A program made the position numbers and the translations under genes. This document shows, one piece after another, positions 45,450 through 53,971 of a stretch of 64,000 nt of DNA. Numbering within the stretch: the first letter of the stretch is position 1; every line of letters begins with the position of its first letter. Location of the stretch: assembly GCA_035496935.1 (NCBI GenBank), contig DATJED010000014.1, forward strand, positions 1 through 64,000, given 5' to 3'. The notes beneath the pieces were generated by a model, which did no database searches, had not been told where the DNA came from, and saw only the letters and a program-made list of their open reading frames with translations. This DNA is from Pseudopedobacter sp035496935. Its GTDB lineage: Bacteria > Bacteroidota > Bacteroidia > Sphingobacteriales > Sphingobacteriaceae.

Positions 45450-46664
45450 TTATAAGCTAGCCGAGACTTTTTTCCCAGATACTTTTTGCCCGGCAGAGAA
45501 TTGATTGCGATCAATTAAATCATAAATATTTTCTACCGACTTAGCCGAACCTAAACCATCCTCTGGGGTATGGGTTACATAATCTATTAATTGTGCTATA
45601 GAAGAAGTAGCAACATGCATTCGGGTATCCGAAGAGGCGTAATAAATAAAAACTTTTCCATCTTCATCAGCTATCCAACCGTTACTAAAAACAACATTAG
45701 AAACATCACCCACTCTTTCTTCGCCTTCGGGTGCTATAAAATAACCTCCCGGTTTGTGAATAATTTTTGTGAGATCATTTAAATCTGTCATAAACATGTA
45801 CAAAACATACCTTAATCCTGCGGCCGTATTTCTAACACCATGAGCAAGATGCAACCAACCTTTTTCTGTTTTTAATGGTGCCGGTCCCTGACCATTCTTT
45901 GCCTCGTAAACGGTATGATATTCCTTTTTATAAAGAATATCCTCATGCAGAACAATAGCGTTCTCTATATCATCTGCAAGCCCAAAACCTATTCCGCCAC
46001 CGTTGCCTGCCTCTATAAAACTGTCCTGAGGACGAGTATAAAACGCATATTTTCCATCAACGAATTCCGGGTGTAGAACAACGTTTCTTTGCTGTGGCGA
46101 TGGTGTTTTTAAATCGGGTAAACGCTCCCAGGTTTTAAGATCTTTTGTTCTAATAATTCCGCACTGCGCTAATGCAGAAGTTTGGTCCCCTTCGTGTGCA
46201 GAAGGCTCTCTTCTTTCGGTACAGAATAATCCATATATCCAACCATCTTCATGTGCTACCAAACGAATATCATAAATGTTGGTGTCTGCCTGATCAAATG
46301 TTTCGAAAGCAATAGGATAATCCCAAAACCTAAATCCATCTATACCATTATCGCTCTCTGCTACAGCAAAAAAGGATTTTCTGTCTACACCTTCTACACG
46401 GGCAACCAAAATATATTTATCGTTAAATTTTATAGCCCCTGCATTAAATACAGCATTTACGCCCAAACGTTCCATAAAATATGGATTACTATCTGGATCA
46501 AAATCGTATTTCCAAGCTAACGGGACATGCTCTGCAGTAAGCACAGGGTATTTATACTTGTCGAATATCCCATTGCCTGTACCTGAAATTTGATTTTTTT
46601 TGTTTAAAAGCGCTTCCTGTGTTTGCTGTAATGATTTTACACGGTCAGTAAAAATAGATGTCAT
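45450..46664 (-). CDS. GH130 mannosyl-glucose phosphorylase
   Basis: The 404-aa cytoplasmic protein has a five-bladed propeller fold expected from the family. Asp132 in NIYDIRL is the likely proton donor (close to Asp131 of the B. fragilis enzyme, from memory). The GxGP-like AKNGQGPAPLKTEKGWL and HGV segments bind phosphate and sugar. It is most like subfamily 1, 4-O-beta-D-mannosyl-D-glucose phosphorylase, which yields mannose 1-phosphate and glucose. Its neighbours, an epimerase and a transporter, match that pathway exactly, although no mannanase gene is in view. Confidence 0.9.
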   Translation of the reverse strand: MTSIFTDRVKSLQQTQEALLNKKNQISGTGNGIFDKYKYPVLTAEHVPLAWKYDFDPDSNPYFMERLGVNAVFNAGAIKFNDKYILVARVEGVDRKSFFAVAESDNGIDGFRFWDYPIAFETFDQADTNIYDIRLVAHEDGWIYGLFCTERREPSAHEGDQTSALAQCGIIRTKDLKTWERLPDLKTPSPQQRNVVLHPEFVDGKYAFYTRPQDSFIEAGNGGGIGFGLADDIENAIVLHEDILYKKEYHTVYEAKNGQGPAPLKTEKGWLHLAHGVRNTAAGLRYVLYMFMTDLNDLTKIIHKPGGYFIAPEGEERVGDVSNVVFSNGWIADEDGKVFIYYASSDTRMHVATSSIAQLIDYVTHTPEDGLGSAKSVENIYDLIDRNQFSAGQKVSGKKVSASL

Positions 46665-46726
46665 GCGTTGATATTTAATTATTTGTCTTTTTTATTTTTG
46701 ATTTCTTACTACAAAGAGGGCTTTGG

Positions 46727-48142
46727 TTAATTTACTGGATTTTGCTTTTCCTGCTCCTTTATCCTTCTAATGGAAAGCTCCTCGGTTATGGTAAGCATCA
46801 GAGAATCGCTTAGTTTGTAAAATATGATGAATATAGCCGATATTAATGCCCCTGCCGCCGGTATAAAACTCAGCATCATCCTTATTCCGGTTTTAGTATC
46901 TATGGTTTGTACCATATTTGCCTCGAAACCGTAAAGCGCAAGCATCCAACCTGTTAAAGCGCCTCCCAATGTCCAACCTAATTTTTGCGACATAGAAGAT
47001 GATGAGAATATCAATCCGGTGGCTCTGCGACCGGTTTTCCATTCGGAGTAATCAGCAATGTCTGCATACATAGACCACAATAGAGGGAAAATACTACCTG
47101 CACAGATACTGATCAGGAACTGAAAAGAAAAGATTAAAAAGAGATCACGCTCTTGAAAAAGATAAAATATGCAACTTAATATAGTTGCAACTAGCATCGC
47201 GTAAAAAAAGGTATTTTTCTTCCCGATTCTATCTGACACAGGTTTGGCCAGCACAACGCCTACAATATTAGCTGCCTGGCCCAACACAAGATATAAAGTG
47301 CTGTAATTTATAGCAATTTGCAATAAAGGTAACCGGAAAGCTTCCTGACTATGGAAATAATATTTAAAATAATATATGGCCGAACCATCCCGTAGTGCAT
47401 TGAATACCAATGTGGAAACGCCCGCACCTAAAAGTATAAACCATGGCTTATTAGTGGCTAAATTCTTTAAATCTTCTTTTAAAGATACTTTTTGTTCCTT
47501 AGGTGGGCTTACCCTCTCCCGTGTCCACGCAAAGGTAAAGTAAAACAGAATGGCAGCTATTAAAGCGTAAACCATCATGGTATATAACCAGCCTTTTTGC
47601 AAATCTGTACTTACTACAGTTGCGCCAAACCAGCTTACTAATGGTTCTGCTGTTGCCAATACCAATATACTGCCAGCAAAGGCAAAAATGAACCTGAAGG
47701 TGGATAAGGTTGTACGTTCTTTAATATTTGAAGTAATTACCCCCATTAAAGACGCATAAGGGACATTGATGGCAGAATACACCATCATCATTAGCGTGTA
47801 GGTGATATATGCGTAAATTATTTTGCCTGTTGGGCTTAAACTTGGCGAGGAGAAGGTGAGTACCCCTACCAAACCAAAAGGGATTGCAATCCATAGTAAA
47901 TAAGGTCTGAACTTGCCCCATTTTGTATTTGTTCTATCGGCAATAATTCCTATTATAGGGTCAAAGGCGGTGTCCCAAATCCGAGTAATTAAAAACATGG
48001 TGCCCACAACAGCTGCAGAAATTCCAAATATATCTGTATAGTAAAAGAGGAGATAGACAGAAAATATTTTCCAGAACATGGATGACGCAAAGTCGCCAAA
48101 GCCATATCCAATTTTCTCTTTTAATGCTATCTTTTCTTTCAT
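46727..48142 (-). CDS. GPH-family sugar:cation symporter
   Basis: A 471-aa protein with about 12 transmembrane segments. The N-terminus GYGFGDFASSMFW and the motif RIWDTAFDPIIGIIADRT with KWGKFRPYLLW are typical of the glycoside-pentoside-hexuronide (MelB-like) symporters. It imports a disaccharide across the inner membrane, most likely beta-mannobiose or mannosyl-glucose for the two downstream enzymes (62-bp and 10-bp gaps). Its promoter has the shared element (48369-48425). Confidence 0.9.
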   Translation of the reverse strand: MKEKIALKEKIGYGFGDFASSMFWKIFSVYLLFYYTDIFGISAAVVGTMFLITRIWDTAFDPIIGIIADRTNTKWGKFRPYLLWIAIPFGLVGVLTFSSPSLSPTGKIIYAYITYTLMMMVYSAINVPYASLMGVITSNIKERTTLSTFRFIFAFAGSILVLATAEPLVSWFGATVVSTDLQKGWLYTMMVYALIAAILFYFTFAWTRERVSPPKEQKVSLKEDLKNLATNKPWFILLGAGVSTLVFNALRDGSAIYYFKYYFHSQEAFRLPLLQIAINYSTLYLVLGQAANIVGVVLAKPVSDRIGKKNTFFYAMLVATILSCIFYLFQERDLFLIFSFQFLISICAGSIFPLLWSMYADIADYSEWKTGRRATGLIFSSSSMSQKLGWTLGGALTGWMLALYGFEANMVQTIDTKTGIRMMLSFIPAAGALISAIFIIFYKLSDSLMLTITEELSIRRIKEQEKQNPVN

Positions 48143-48368
48143 TCCTTCTTTTTTAAACTATGTAATGCCTGTTAATAATTTCAATAAATTACTTATAAAC
48201 CCGAACTCTTATTTACATTTTTATCAATTTGGATTAACAATTATATCATAAAGCCTTATCTATTATTATCAAAAAAAATCCCGGTTTACATGGATGACAT
48301 TTTATAAAAGGTTCATAATATGAAATACAGATGCTAAAAAGCAAGTATTTCAATCTTAATTGATAAGC

Positions 48369-48425
48369 CAAATTTAGGGTGTAAAGCTGTACATAAAGCA
48401 ATACTTTTTTAACAATATATAATAC
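48369..48425 (-). promoter_or_regulatory. Regulated promoter of the transporter-GH130-epimerase operon
   Basis: A perfect minus-strand -7 box TAAATTTG (48369-48376) lies 24 bp from ATAC-N17-ATAC (48401-48425, + strand; inner TTTTTTAACA). It leaves a roughly 220-nt leader before the transporter start. The element is also about 75 bp upstream of the divergent AraC gene and may control it too. Nothing else is seen in the 358-bp spacer 48143-48500. Confidence 0.65.
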
Positions 48426-48500
48426 AAAAAAGCAATCTTGGAAAAGATTTCTTGTCCTTATAACTAATTATATTTTAATTTACATACCAATTTAAAGCTT

Positions 48501-49370
48501 ATGAATATCTTAAGAGAAATTACTCCACTAAATCAAAATGATTGCTTTACGTTGTTCTCGAGAAGCAAAAAACAATTTGATTTTCCATTGCACTATCATG
48601 AAGAGTACGAGCTTAACTTAATCATTAATGCAAAAAATGCGAAGCGGATTATAGGGGATCATATTCATGTTATTGATGATTTGGAGCTGGTGTTTGTTGG
48701 CCCCAATTTAAGTCACGCATGGTTTACACATGAATGTACTTCTACAGAAATTATAGAAGTTACCATTCAGTTTCATAAAGATTTGCTGGATGATGCCATG
48801 CTAAGGAGAAACCAGTTGAGTTTCATCCGTAATATGTTTGAGCGGTCGCAGAAGGGAATTGCTTTTTCCCCAGAGACAATTGAAAGAATTAAACCTCGAA
48901 TTTTAAATTTAAGCCAAAAGAACGGCTTTGATTCTGTTCTAGAGCTCCTGTCTATCCTACATGATCTGTCAACCTCCAGAAACATGTTAACACTTTCTGA
49001 CACGGCGTTCAATAATCAGCCATCAAACTATAATAGCAGGCGCATTGAAAAAGTATTTGAATACCTTAATCTTAATTACAGTAAGCAAATTACTCTTGCA
49101 GATGTGGCTAAAATCGCTAATATGCCTGAAGTATCATTCAGCCGTTTCATTAAAAAAAGAACCGGCAAAACATTTATTGATAGTTTGAATGAAATTAGGC
49201 TAGGCCATGCCAGCAGGATGCTGATAGACACTACAAATACCATATCTGAGATTGCCTACAATTGCGGGTTTAACAATATATCTAACTTTAATCGGGTATT
49301 TAAAAAAAAGAAGAACACCACACCAAAGGATTTTAGAGACAACTATTCGGGAACCAGGGTGTTTATTTGA
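48501..49370 (+). CDS. AraC-family transcriptional regulator
   Basis: The 289-aa regulator has an N-terminal cupin-type sensing region (about 15-110, HYHEEYELNLIINA). The C-terminal double HTH (about 185-285) contains ITLADVAKIANMPEVSFSRFIKK and ISEIAYNCGFNNISNFNRVFKK, ending NTTPKDFRD. It is divergent from the transporter operon. It is the best candidate to bind the shared 21-bp-period direct repeats in this PUL, because AraC proteins typically bind direct half-sites two turns apart. The sensed sugar is unknown. Confidence 0.92.
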   Translation: MNILREITPLNQNDCFTLFSRSKKQFDFPLHYHEEYELNLIINAKNAKRIIGDHIHVIDDLELVFVGPNLSHAWFTHECTSTEIIEVTIQFHKDLLDDAMLRRNQLSFIRNMFERSQKGIAFSPETIERIKPRILNLSQKNGFDSVLELLSILHDLSTSRNMLTLSDTAFNNQPSNYNSRRIEKVFEYLNLNYSKQITLADVAKIANMPEVSFSRFIKKRTGKTFIDSLNEIRLGHASRMLIDTTNTISEIAYNCGFNNISNFNRVFKKKKNTTPKDFRDNYSGTRVFI

Positions 49371-49448
49371 TATGCTGAAGATGAAAACAATAACAATTGC
49401 CAATGCTTTAGGTCTTGCATCCAGAGGTATATTGTTTATAGATATGCT

Positions 49449-50081
49449 TTAAATCGACGGTAAATATTTATATAATACCAGGTCCTTAAGAGAATTAATA
49501 TTATAAATAGAATTGTTATGCATTAGCACCAGACGATCAGCTACCTCGAACAAAGGTTGGTAAGTATGATCTGTAATGATGATTCCCTTATTGATTTTGC
49601 ATTGCTGAATATGTTTTTGTACTATTTCTATATTTAGTGGAGAAAGACCTTTAAAGGGTTCATCTAAAAGGATATAATTTGCTCCCAAGGAAAGTACCCA
49701 AAAACATTCAACAATTCTCAATTCCCCTTCTGATAAATCTCTTAACCTTTTATCTCTCAATTTATAAATAGCCTCTTCGTCTTTAAATCTTTCAATTGGC
49801 ATTAATAATTCCTTCACTAAAAGAAAGAAAGGCAGGAATCTTTCTTGCGGAAGATAGGCAATTTCTTTGGTCAGAAAACCGCTTTTTACATAGATATCAT
49901 CAATCTTCAGATGTTTGTATTGTGCTTGCAAAGCACCAAATATAATTTTAAGTAAACTTGACTTTCCCGATCCATTTCTTCCGAGCAAACCTACTGTTTC
50001 TCCTTTTACAACATTGAGGTAGCATCCAGAAATTACCTGCCTTCCATCGAAAGATAATTCAACGCTATCTATTTTAAGCAT
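49449..50081 (-). CDS. ABC transporter ATP-binding protein
   Basis: The 210-aa protein has Walker A GRNGSGKS (34-41), Q-loop LPQE, signature LSEGE (116-120), Walker B YILLDEP (136-142) and H-loop TDH. It overlaps the small membrane protein gene upstream by 8 bp. The best guess is the ATPase of a small exporter or permease of unknown substrate. It does not look like a typical sugar importer ATPase, and no binding protein is nearby. Confidence 0.85.
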   Translation of the reverse strand: MLKIDSVELSFDGRQVISGCYLNVVKGETVGLLGRNGSGKSSLLKIIFGALQAQYKHLKIDDIYVKSGFLTKEIAYLPQERFLPFFLLVKELLMPIERFKDEEAIYKLRDKRLRDLSEGELRIVECFWVLSLGANYILLDEPFKGLSPLNIEIVQKHIQQCKINKGIIITDHTYQPLFEVADRLVLMHNNSIYNINSLKDLVLYKYLPSI

Positions 50082-50364
50082 AAAACATCTCCTTTAGATG
50101 TTTATATAATAAAGTTTGTAATAAAATAAAAGGAAAATAGATTAGTACCAATTTAGAAAAAAGGTTACCAGGTTTAACACCTAAATTCATAAAGTATATA
50201 TCACACCTTCTGGTAAATATTCCCGCAACATAATATATTACAGGAGTAAGGCTGAAATATATAAATGATACCAAACCAAAGGAATCCATGGCAAAAATGC
50301 AGGAAAAATTAATCAGGAAAAACCACATCCAATAAACCTTGAAGCCTGTTAATAATATCCTCAT
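50074..50364 (-). CDS. Small membrane protein, likely ABC partner
   Basis: The 96-aa protein has two or three hydrophobic helices (about 8-30, 33-50, 70-90) and a short basic loop TRRCDIYFMNLGVKPGN. It overlaps the ATPase gene by 8 bp. It is much shorter than usual ABC permeases, so it is a remnant, a half-size permease domain, or an accessory protein. The GVKPG segment resembles the coupling-helix region seen in ABC-2-type permeases, but this is only a visual impression. Confidence 0.65.
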   Translation of the reverse strand: MRILLTGFKVYWMWFFLINFSCIFAMDSFGLVSFIYFSLTPVIYYVAGIFTRRCDIYFMNLGVKPGNLFSKLVLIYFPFILLQTLLYKHLKEMFYA

Positions 50365-50613
50365 TTCAATAATATACTGTTACCCTCAAATCTTTATCGT
50401 TAGCCATACAAGAACTTATAAAGCTTCTATAAAGATGTAAATATTTTTATCAATAATCATTCTTTCACCTCGACGCTATTTAGCCTAGAAGATAAAAGCA
50501 CTGCATTATTTGGTTCAACCTCCTTTTTGCTGATAAACATCTTCGAATTTTTATCTGATAAAACAAACTACCTATCATACCTTACATAAGTTCTATATTT
50601 TTTCAGTATGATT

Positions 50614-53600
50614 CTATTCTGAATAGTTAACAGATTTGATGCTTACCGGCCCTAACAAACCAGAGGATTGCAAAGGACTTTCGGCATTGTAGGTATTTAT
50701 ACTTGCAAAGGTTTTACGTTTGCTTTCAGGCAGTCTGGCATCGCCTATTAAACGGTTGACCCAAGTATTTACAACTTTGACCTCCACCCTATTCTCTCCT
50801 TTTTTTACAGCATCTGTAATATCTATCTGATAAGGATAGGTCCAAACACCACCTACATCTTTTCCGTTAATCTTTACCTTAGCTACAGCAATAACATTCC
50901 CCAAATCCAAAATCAAATGCTCACCTTCTTTTGGAATTGTGCCCAAGAAAGAATTTTTATAATAAGCAGTACCCGAATAATATTTAATGGATTCCTCCGG
51001 ACGTTGTGCCCAATCCATAGAATTATCAAAAACAACTGGCTTCTCGGGGCCTCGGCTATCAGGATCAAAAGTAACCTGCCACGGCTTTCTGATTGTTTCG
51101 ATTGTTTTTTTTTTGGGAAAGTTATGCGAAATATTGAGAGCGGATGGGGCACTCGTTTTTATCCTGAATACAACGAAGATACTTTGCAAAGGAGCAAGTT
51201 TTAACGGCACCATGGAAACTTTTCCATCATCAGACCAGGATGTAAGATCTCGTATTGAGCCGTTGACAGCATCCCAAAGTTCGGGGCGCTTGCCGGAAAC
51301 CCTAAACTCAGGGTTAAAAGCAATTTCCTTATGGCTTTGATTGGAAACGAAATAAATTTCGCCTTCGGATAATGTCCTATGGATAAACAATGTAGAGTCC
51401 GTTGTTGAAACCTTGTAATCGGGTACAATTTTAAGAAAGTCAAAAGCAGTTTGCATATCCATATCCGTCAGGAATTTACCAGCACCGAACTCTCGGACTT
51501 TTTTATTGGAAAAACCCCATAGCTCTGACGCTAGTTTCTTAACTTCTTTATCAGCGAAAGGATAATTTTCGAGGCTTGGAGATCTTTTTGGAGCAGGACC
51601 CAGTATGACAGCCCCTTGACTTACGAGGTCTTTAATTTTTCTTAACAGTTCAGGACGCATGGTTTCCAGTTTAGGCAATACCAATATACTATAAGACATA
51701 CCATCGGGAAGTACAAGTTTGCCATCTTTTACAGACAAACGTTTTTCTATAACTTCCGCATTGATGTAGTCAAAAGAATATCCAGCAGGCAGTTCAGGAT
51801 CTCGGATGCCTGTCATTTTCGGAGCATCTTCGCCAATAAAATAGGCAACATCTGCTACATATTTTCCCTGTTGTAGCATCAGGTTACAACGTTTTAGATA
51901 TTGGATGAACAGATCTGCATCATAAAACCAGGTATTATGCCTATTAAATTCATTACCGAAAGATGCGTTTATTCCAGGCTTTAAATTATTGGGTTGCTGA
52001 ATGTACACATGCAACAGGGTATTATTAATGCCTTCGGTAAAAAATCGGTCGCCTCGCTGTTTCATCAACAGCGGATAACGACTATAAGCTTTACCTCCTG
52101 CTGTAAAAGATTCTGCAGAGACTTTGGTTTTCCCATAAATATGTGCTGCCGAAGAAGCCGCTCTGTTTTCAATATCCCCCAACTCACCCTCGCTCCAAAA
52201 TTCGCCGGCAACTTCATCCGATTGGCCACCATACTGCAGAAATTCGCCGGAAAAGCCCCAATGCCCATAATTTTCCAGCCAGGTAGTTAAACCATTTTTA
52301 TGAGCAGCTTCTCTTAAACCGCCTACATACTCGTAAGCAATGTTATCGGCTACAAAACGCCTTAAATCCCATAAGAACCGATCAGACTGATCACGGCTTC
52401 CAATTACCTTGCCGTTGAAAACAGGGAAAAAAGGAAGTGCTTCATAACCATATTTTGCTTTAAATTTCTGAAGAAAATCATCTGTCCAGTTTTGCCCTCC
52501 TTTTTCATAACTATCTGCCACAACAACTTTCCAGCTCTTTCTATCTTCTTGCGGTATTCTTTTCATAATCTCTCCCAAAAAAGCATCAAAATGAACGTTA
52601 ACATGTTCTTTGCTCATCTTATCTACCTCCAGCCCTGTACCTTCGGGAGAAGCCGGCTCATTAACTACTCCTGTAGGCCGCATTCCAACCCTCATAATTA
52701 TCCATTTTCCTTTTGGAGCATCCCAAACCAAACGACCATCAGCTTGCATCATTGCAGTAATGTCCCTTACCTCGCTGGGATTAATAAGTAATTGTTTATT
52801 ATCCACAGAAGGCTGTTCAGGCCATTGATACTCATTCCAATAAGGAAGTGGCGTGGGATGCATTTTTGAAAGTGTCTTTTCGGCATATCTTTCTACTTCT
52901 GCAGATGAGGAAAGCTTTAATTCGGCTATACCCGCATTTGCAGATGCTTTGTTAAAAACCACCCTGAAATGTTTCGCCGTAATATTTGGGACAGCAACTA
53001 CTACCGGAGCGTAAGGATTGAAGCCTGTGATAATGCGTGTATTGCTACGGTCAATAATAATTTTTTTAACGGAATGATAGCGTTCGCCATTTTTAACCTG
53101 AAAATCTACTTCGGCATACATAGCTTTACGAACAGGAATAATGATGATACTCCTTACCGTATAATTATTTATCGCATTGAAATCTATTACAGTACTATCT
53201 TTCTGAGAAAGCTGTATGCTCGTTTCCTGATTTTGATCGACAATATTTTGGGGCCGGAAATCAGAGATTGATGAACTTATTTTTGAATTTCCCGTATTTA
53301 AAATACTGTTATAACCTTTCGGCATTGGAAAAGCAATAACTTTTAAGTCCTGAAAGTTGCCAATAGGTTTATTTAGGATGGTGGTATCTACTCTTTTTCC
53401 ACCTTTTATCTGGGTTTCCGCGAGCGCTAAATAACGCATAGATTGTTCCGGCTTTATCCAAGGTCCGCCAGATTGGCTCCAGCCCGGACTATTGAAAACA
53501 CCTATTTCAATACCCAGGTCTGTAGCAGTTTTTAAAGCCAAATGTGTAATATCCCACCATTCATCTGTAAAAAGCTTTACTTTACCGTAAGGAGTATCTT

Positions 53601-53883
53601 TTATTCCTATGTTACCTATAAAAGCTCTATTAATACCAACCTTTTTCATAGCTTCCAGATCTTTCACTACGCCTTCTTTAGAAATATTATCAGACAGCCA
53701 GTACCAATAAACGCTGGTTTGGATAGAGTCTGGTATATTTTTAAAGCCATGCTCTAATGGGGTAAAGTTATCAGCAAATTGGCTGTCGTTTGTATCTGAC
53801 AACTTTCTAACTTCGCACCCCAAGCAACTGATCGCCAGCCATATAATTACTACACATATTTTTGAATTCTCGTTGATTTTCAT
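50614..53883 (-). CDS. Alpha-L-rhamnosidase, GH106
   Basis: A 1089-aa lipoprotein candidate (signal ending ISCLGC). Typical GH106 landmarks are VYWYWLSDNISKEGVVKDLE near the N-terminus, VADSYEKGGQNWTDDF, and WLENYGHWGFSGEFLQYGG with nearby Glu residues as catalytic candidates. The C-terminus is a galactose-binding-like fold (LDLGNVIAVAKVKINGK, GVWTYPYQIDIT). It releases L-rhamnose from complex glycans. It lies 88 bp after the GH78-like gene at 53972 and is probably in its transcript. GH106 rather than GH78 is clear. Confidence 0.9.
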   Translation of the reverse strand: MKINENSKICVVIIWLAISCLGCEVRKLSDTNDSQFADNFTPLEHGFKNIPDSIQTSVYWYWLSDNISKEGVVKDLEAMKKVGINRAFIGNIGIKDTPYGKVKLFTDEWWDITHLALKTATDLGIEIGVFNSPGWSQSGGPWIKPEQSMRYLALAETQIKGGKRVDTTILNKPIGNFQDLKVIAFPMPKGYNSILNTGNSKISSSISDFRPQNIVDQNQETSIQLSQKDSTVIDFNAINNYTVRSIIIIPVRKAMYAEVDFQVKNGERYHSVKKIIIDRSNTRIITGFNPYAPVVVAVPNITAKHFRVVFNKASANAGIAELKLSSSAEVERYAEKTLSKMHPTPLPYWNEYQWPEQPSVDNKQLLINPSEVRDITAMMQADGRLVWDAPKGKWIIMRVGMRPTGVVNEPASPEGTGLEVDKMSKEHVNVHFDAFLGEIMKRIPQEDRKSWKVVVADSYEKGGQNWTDDFLQKFKAKYGYEALPFFPVFNGKVIGSRDQSDRFLWDLRRFVADNIAYEYVGGLREAAHKNGLTTWLENYGHWGFSGEFLQYGGQSDEVAGEFWSEGELGDIENRAASSAAHIYGKTKVSAESFTAGGKAYSRYPLLMKQRGDRFFTEGINNTLLHVYIQQPNNLKPGINASFGNEFNRHNTWFYDADLFIQYLKRCNLMLQQGKYVADVAYFIGEDAPKMTGIRDPELPAGYSFDYINAEVIEKRLSVKDGKLVLPDGMSYSILVLPKLETMRPELLRKIKDLVSQGAVILGPAPKRSPSLENYPFADKEVKKLASELWGFSNKKVREFGAGKFLTDMDMQTAFDFLKIVPDYKVSTTDSTLFIHRTLSEGEIYFVSNQSHKEIAFNPEFRVSGKRPELWDAVNGSIRDLTSWSDDGKVSMVPLKLAPLQSIFVVFRIKTSAPSALNISHNFPKKKTIETIRKPWQVTFDPDSRGPEKPVVFDNSMDWAQRPEESIKYYSGTAYYKNSFLGTIPKEGEHLILDLGNVIAVAKVKINGKDVGGVWTYPYQIDITDAVKKGENRVEVKVVNTWVNRLIGDARLPESKRKTFASINTYNAESPLQSSGLLGPVSIKSVNYSE

Positions 53884-53971
53884 CCTGATTTTTTCACCAA
53901 GAAAGTAACGCTTTGATGTCTAACAGATATTAACTGCTTTTTGCCAACAATACTTTTGCAGATATGGACTA

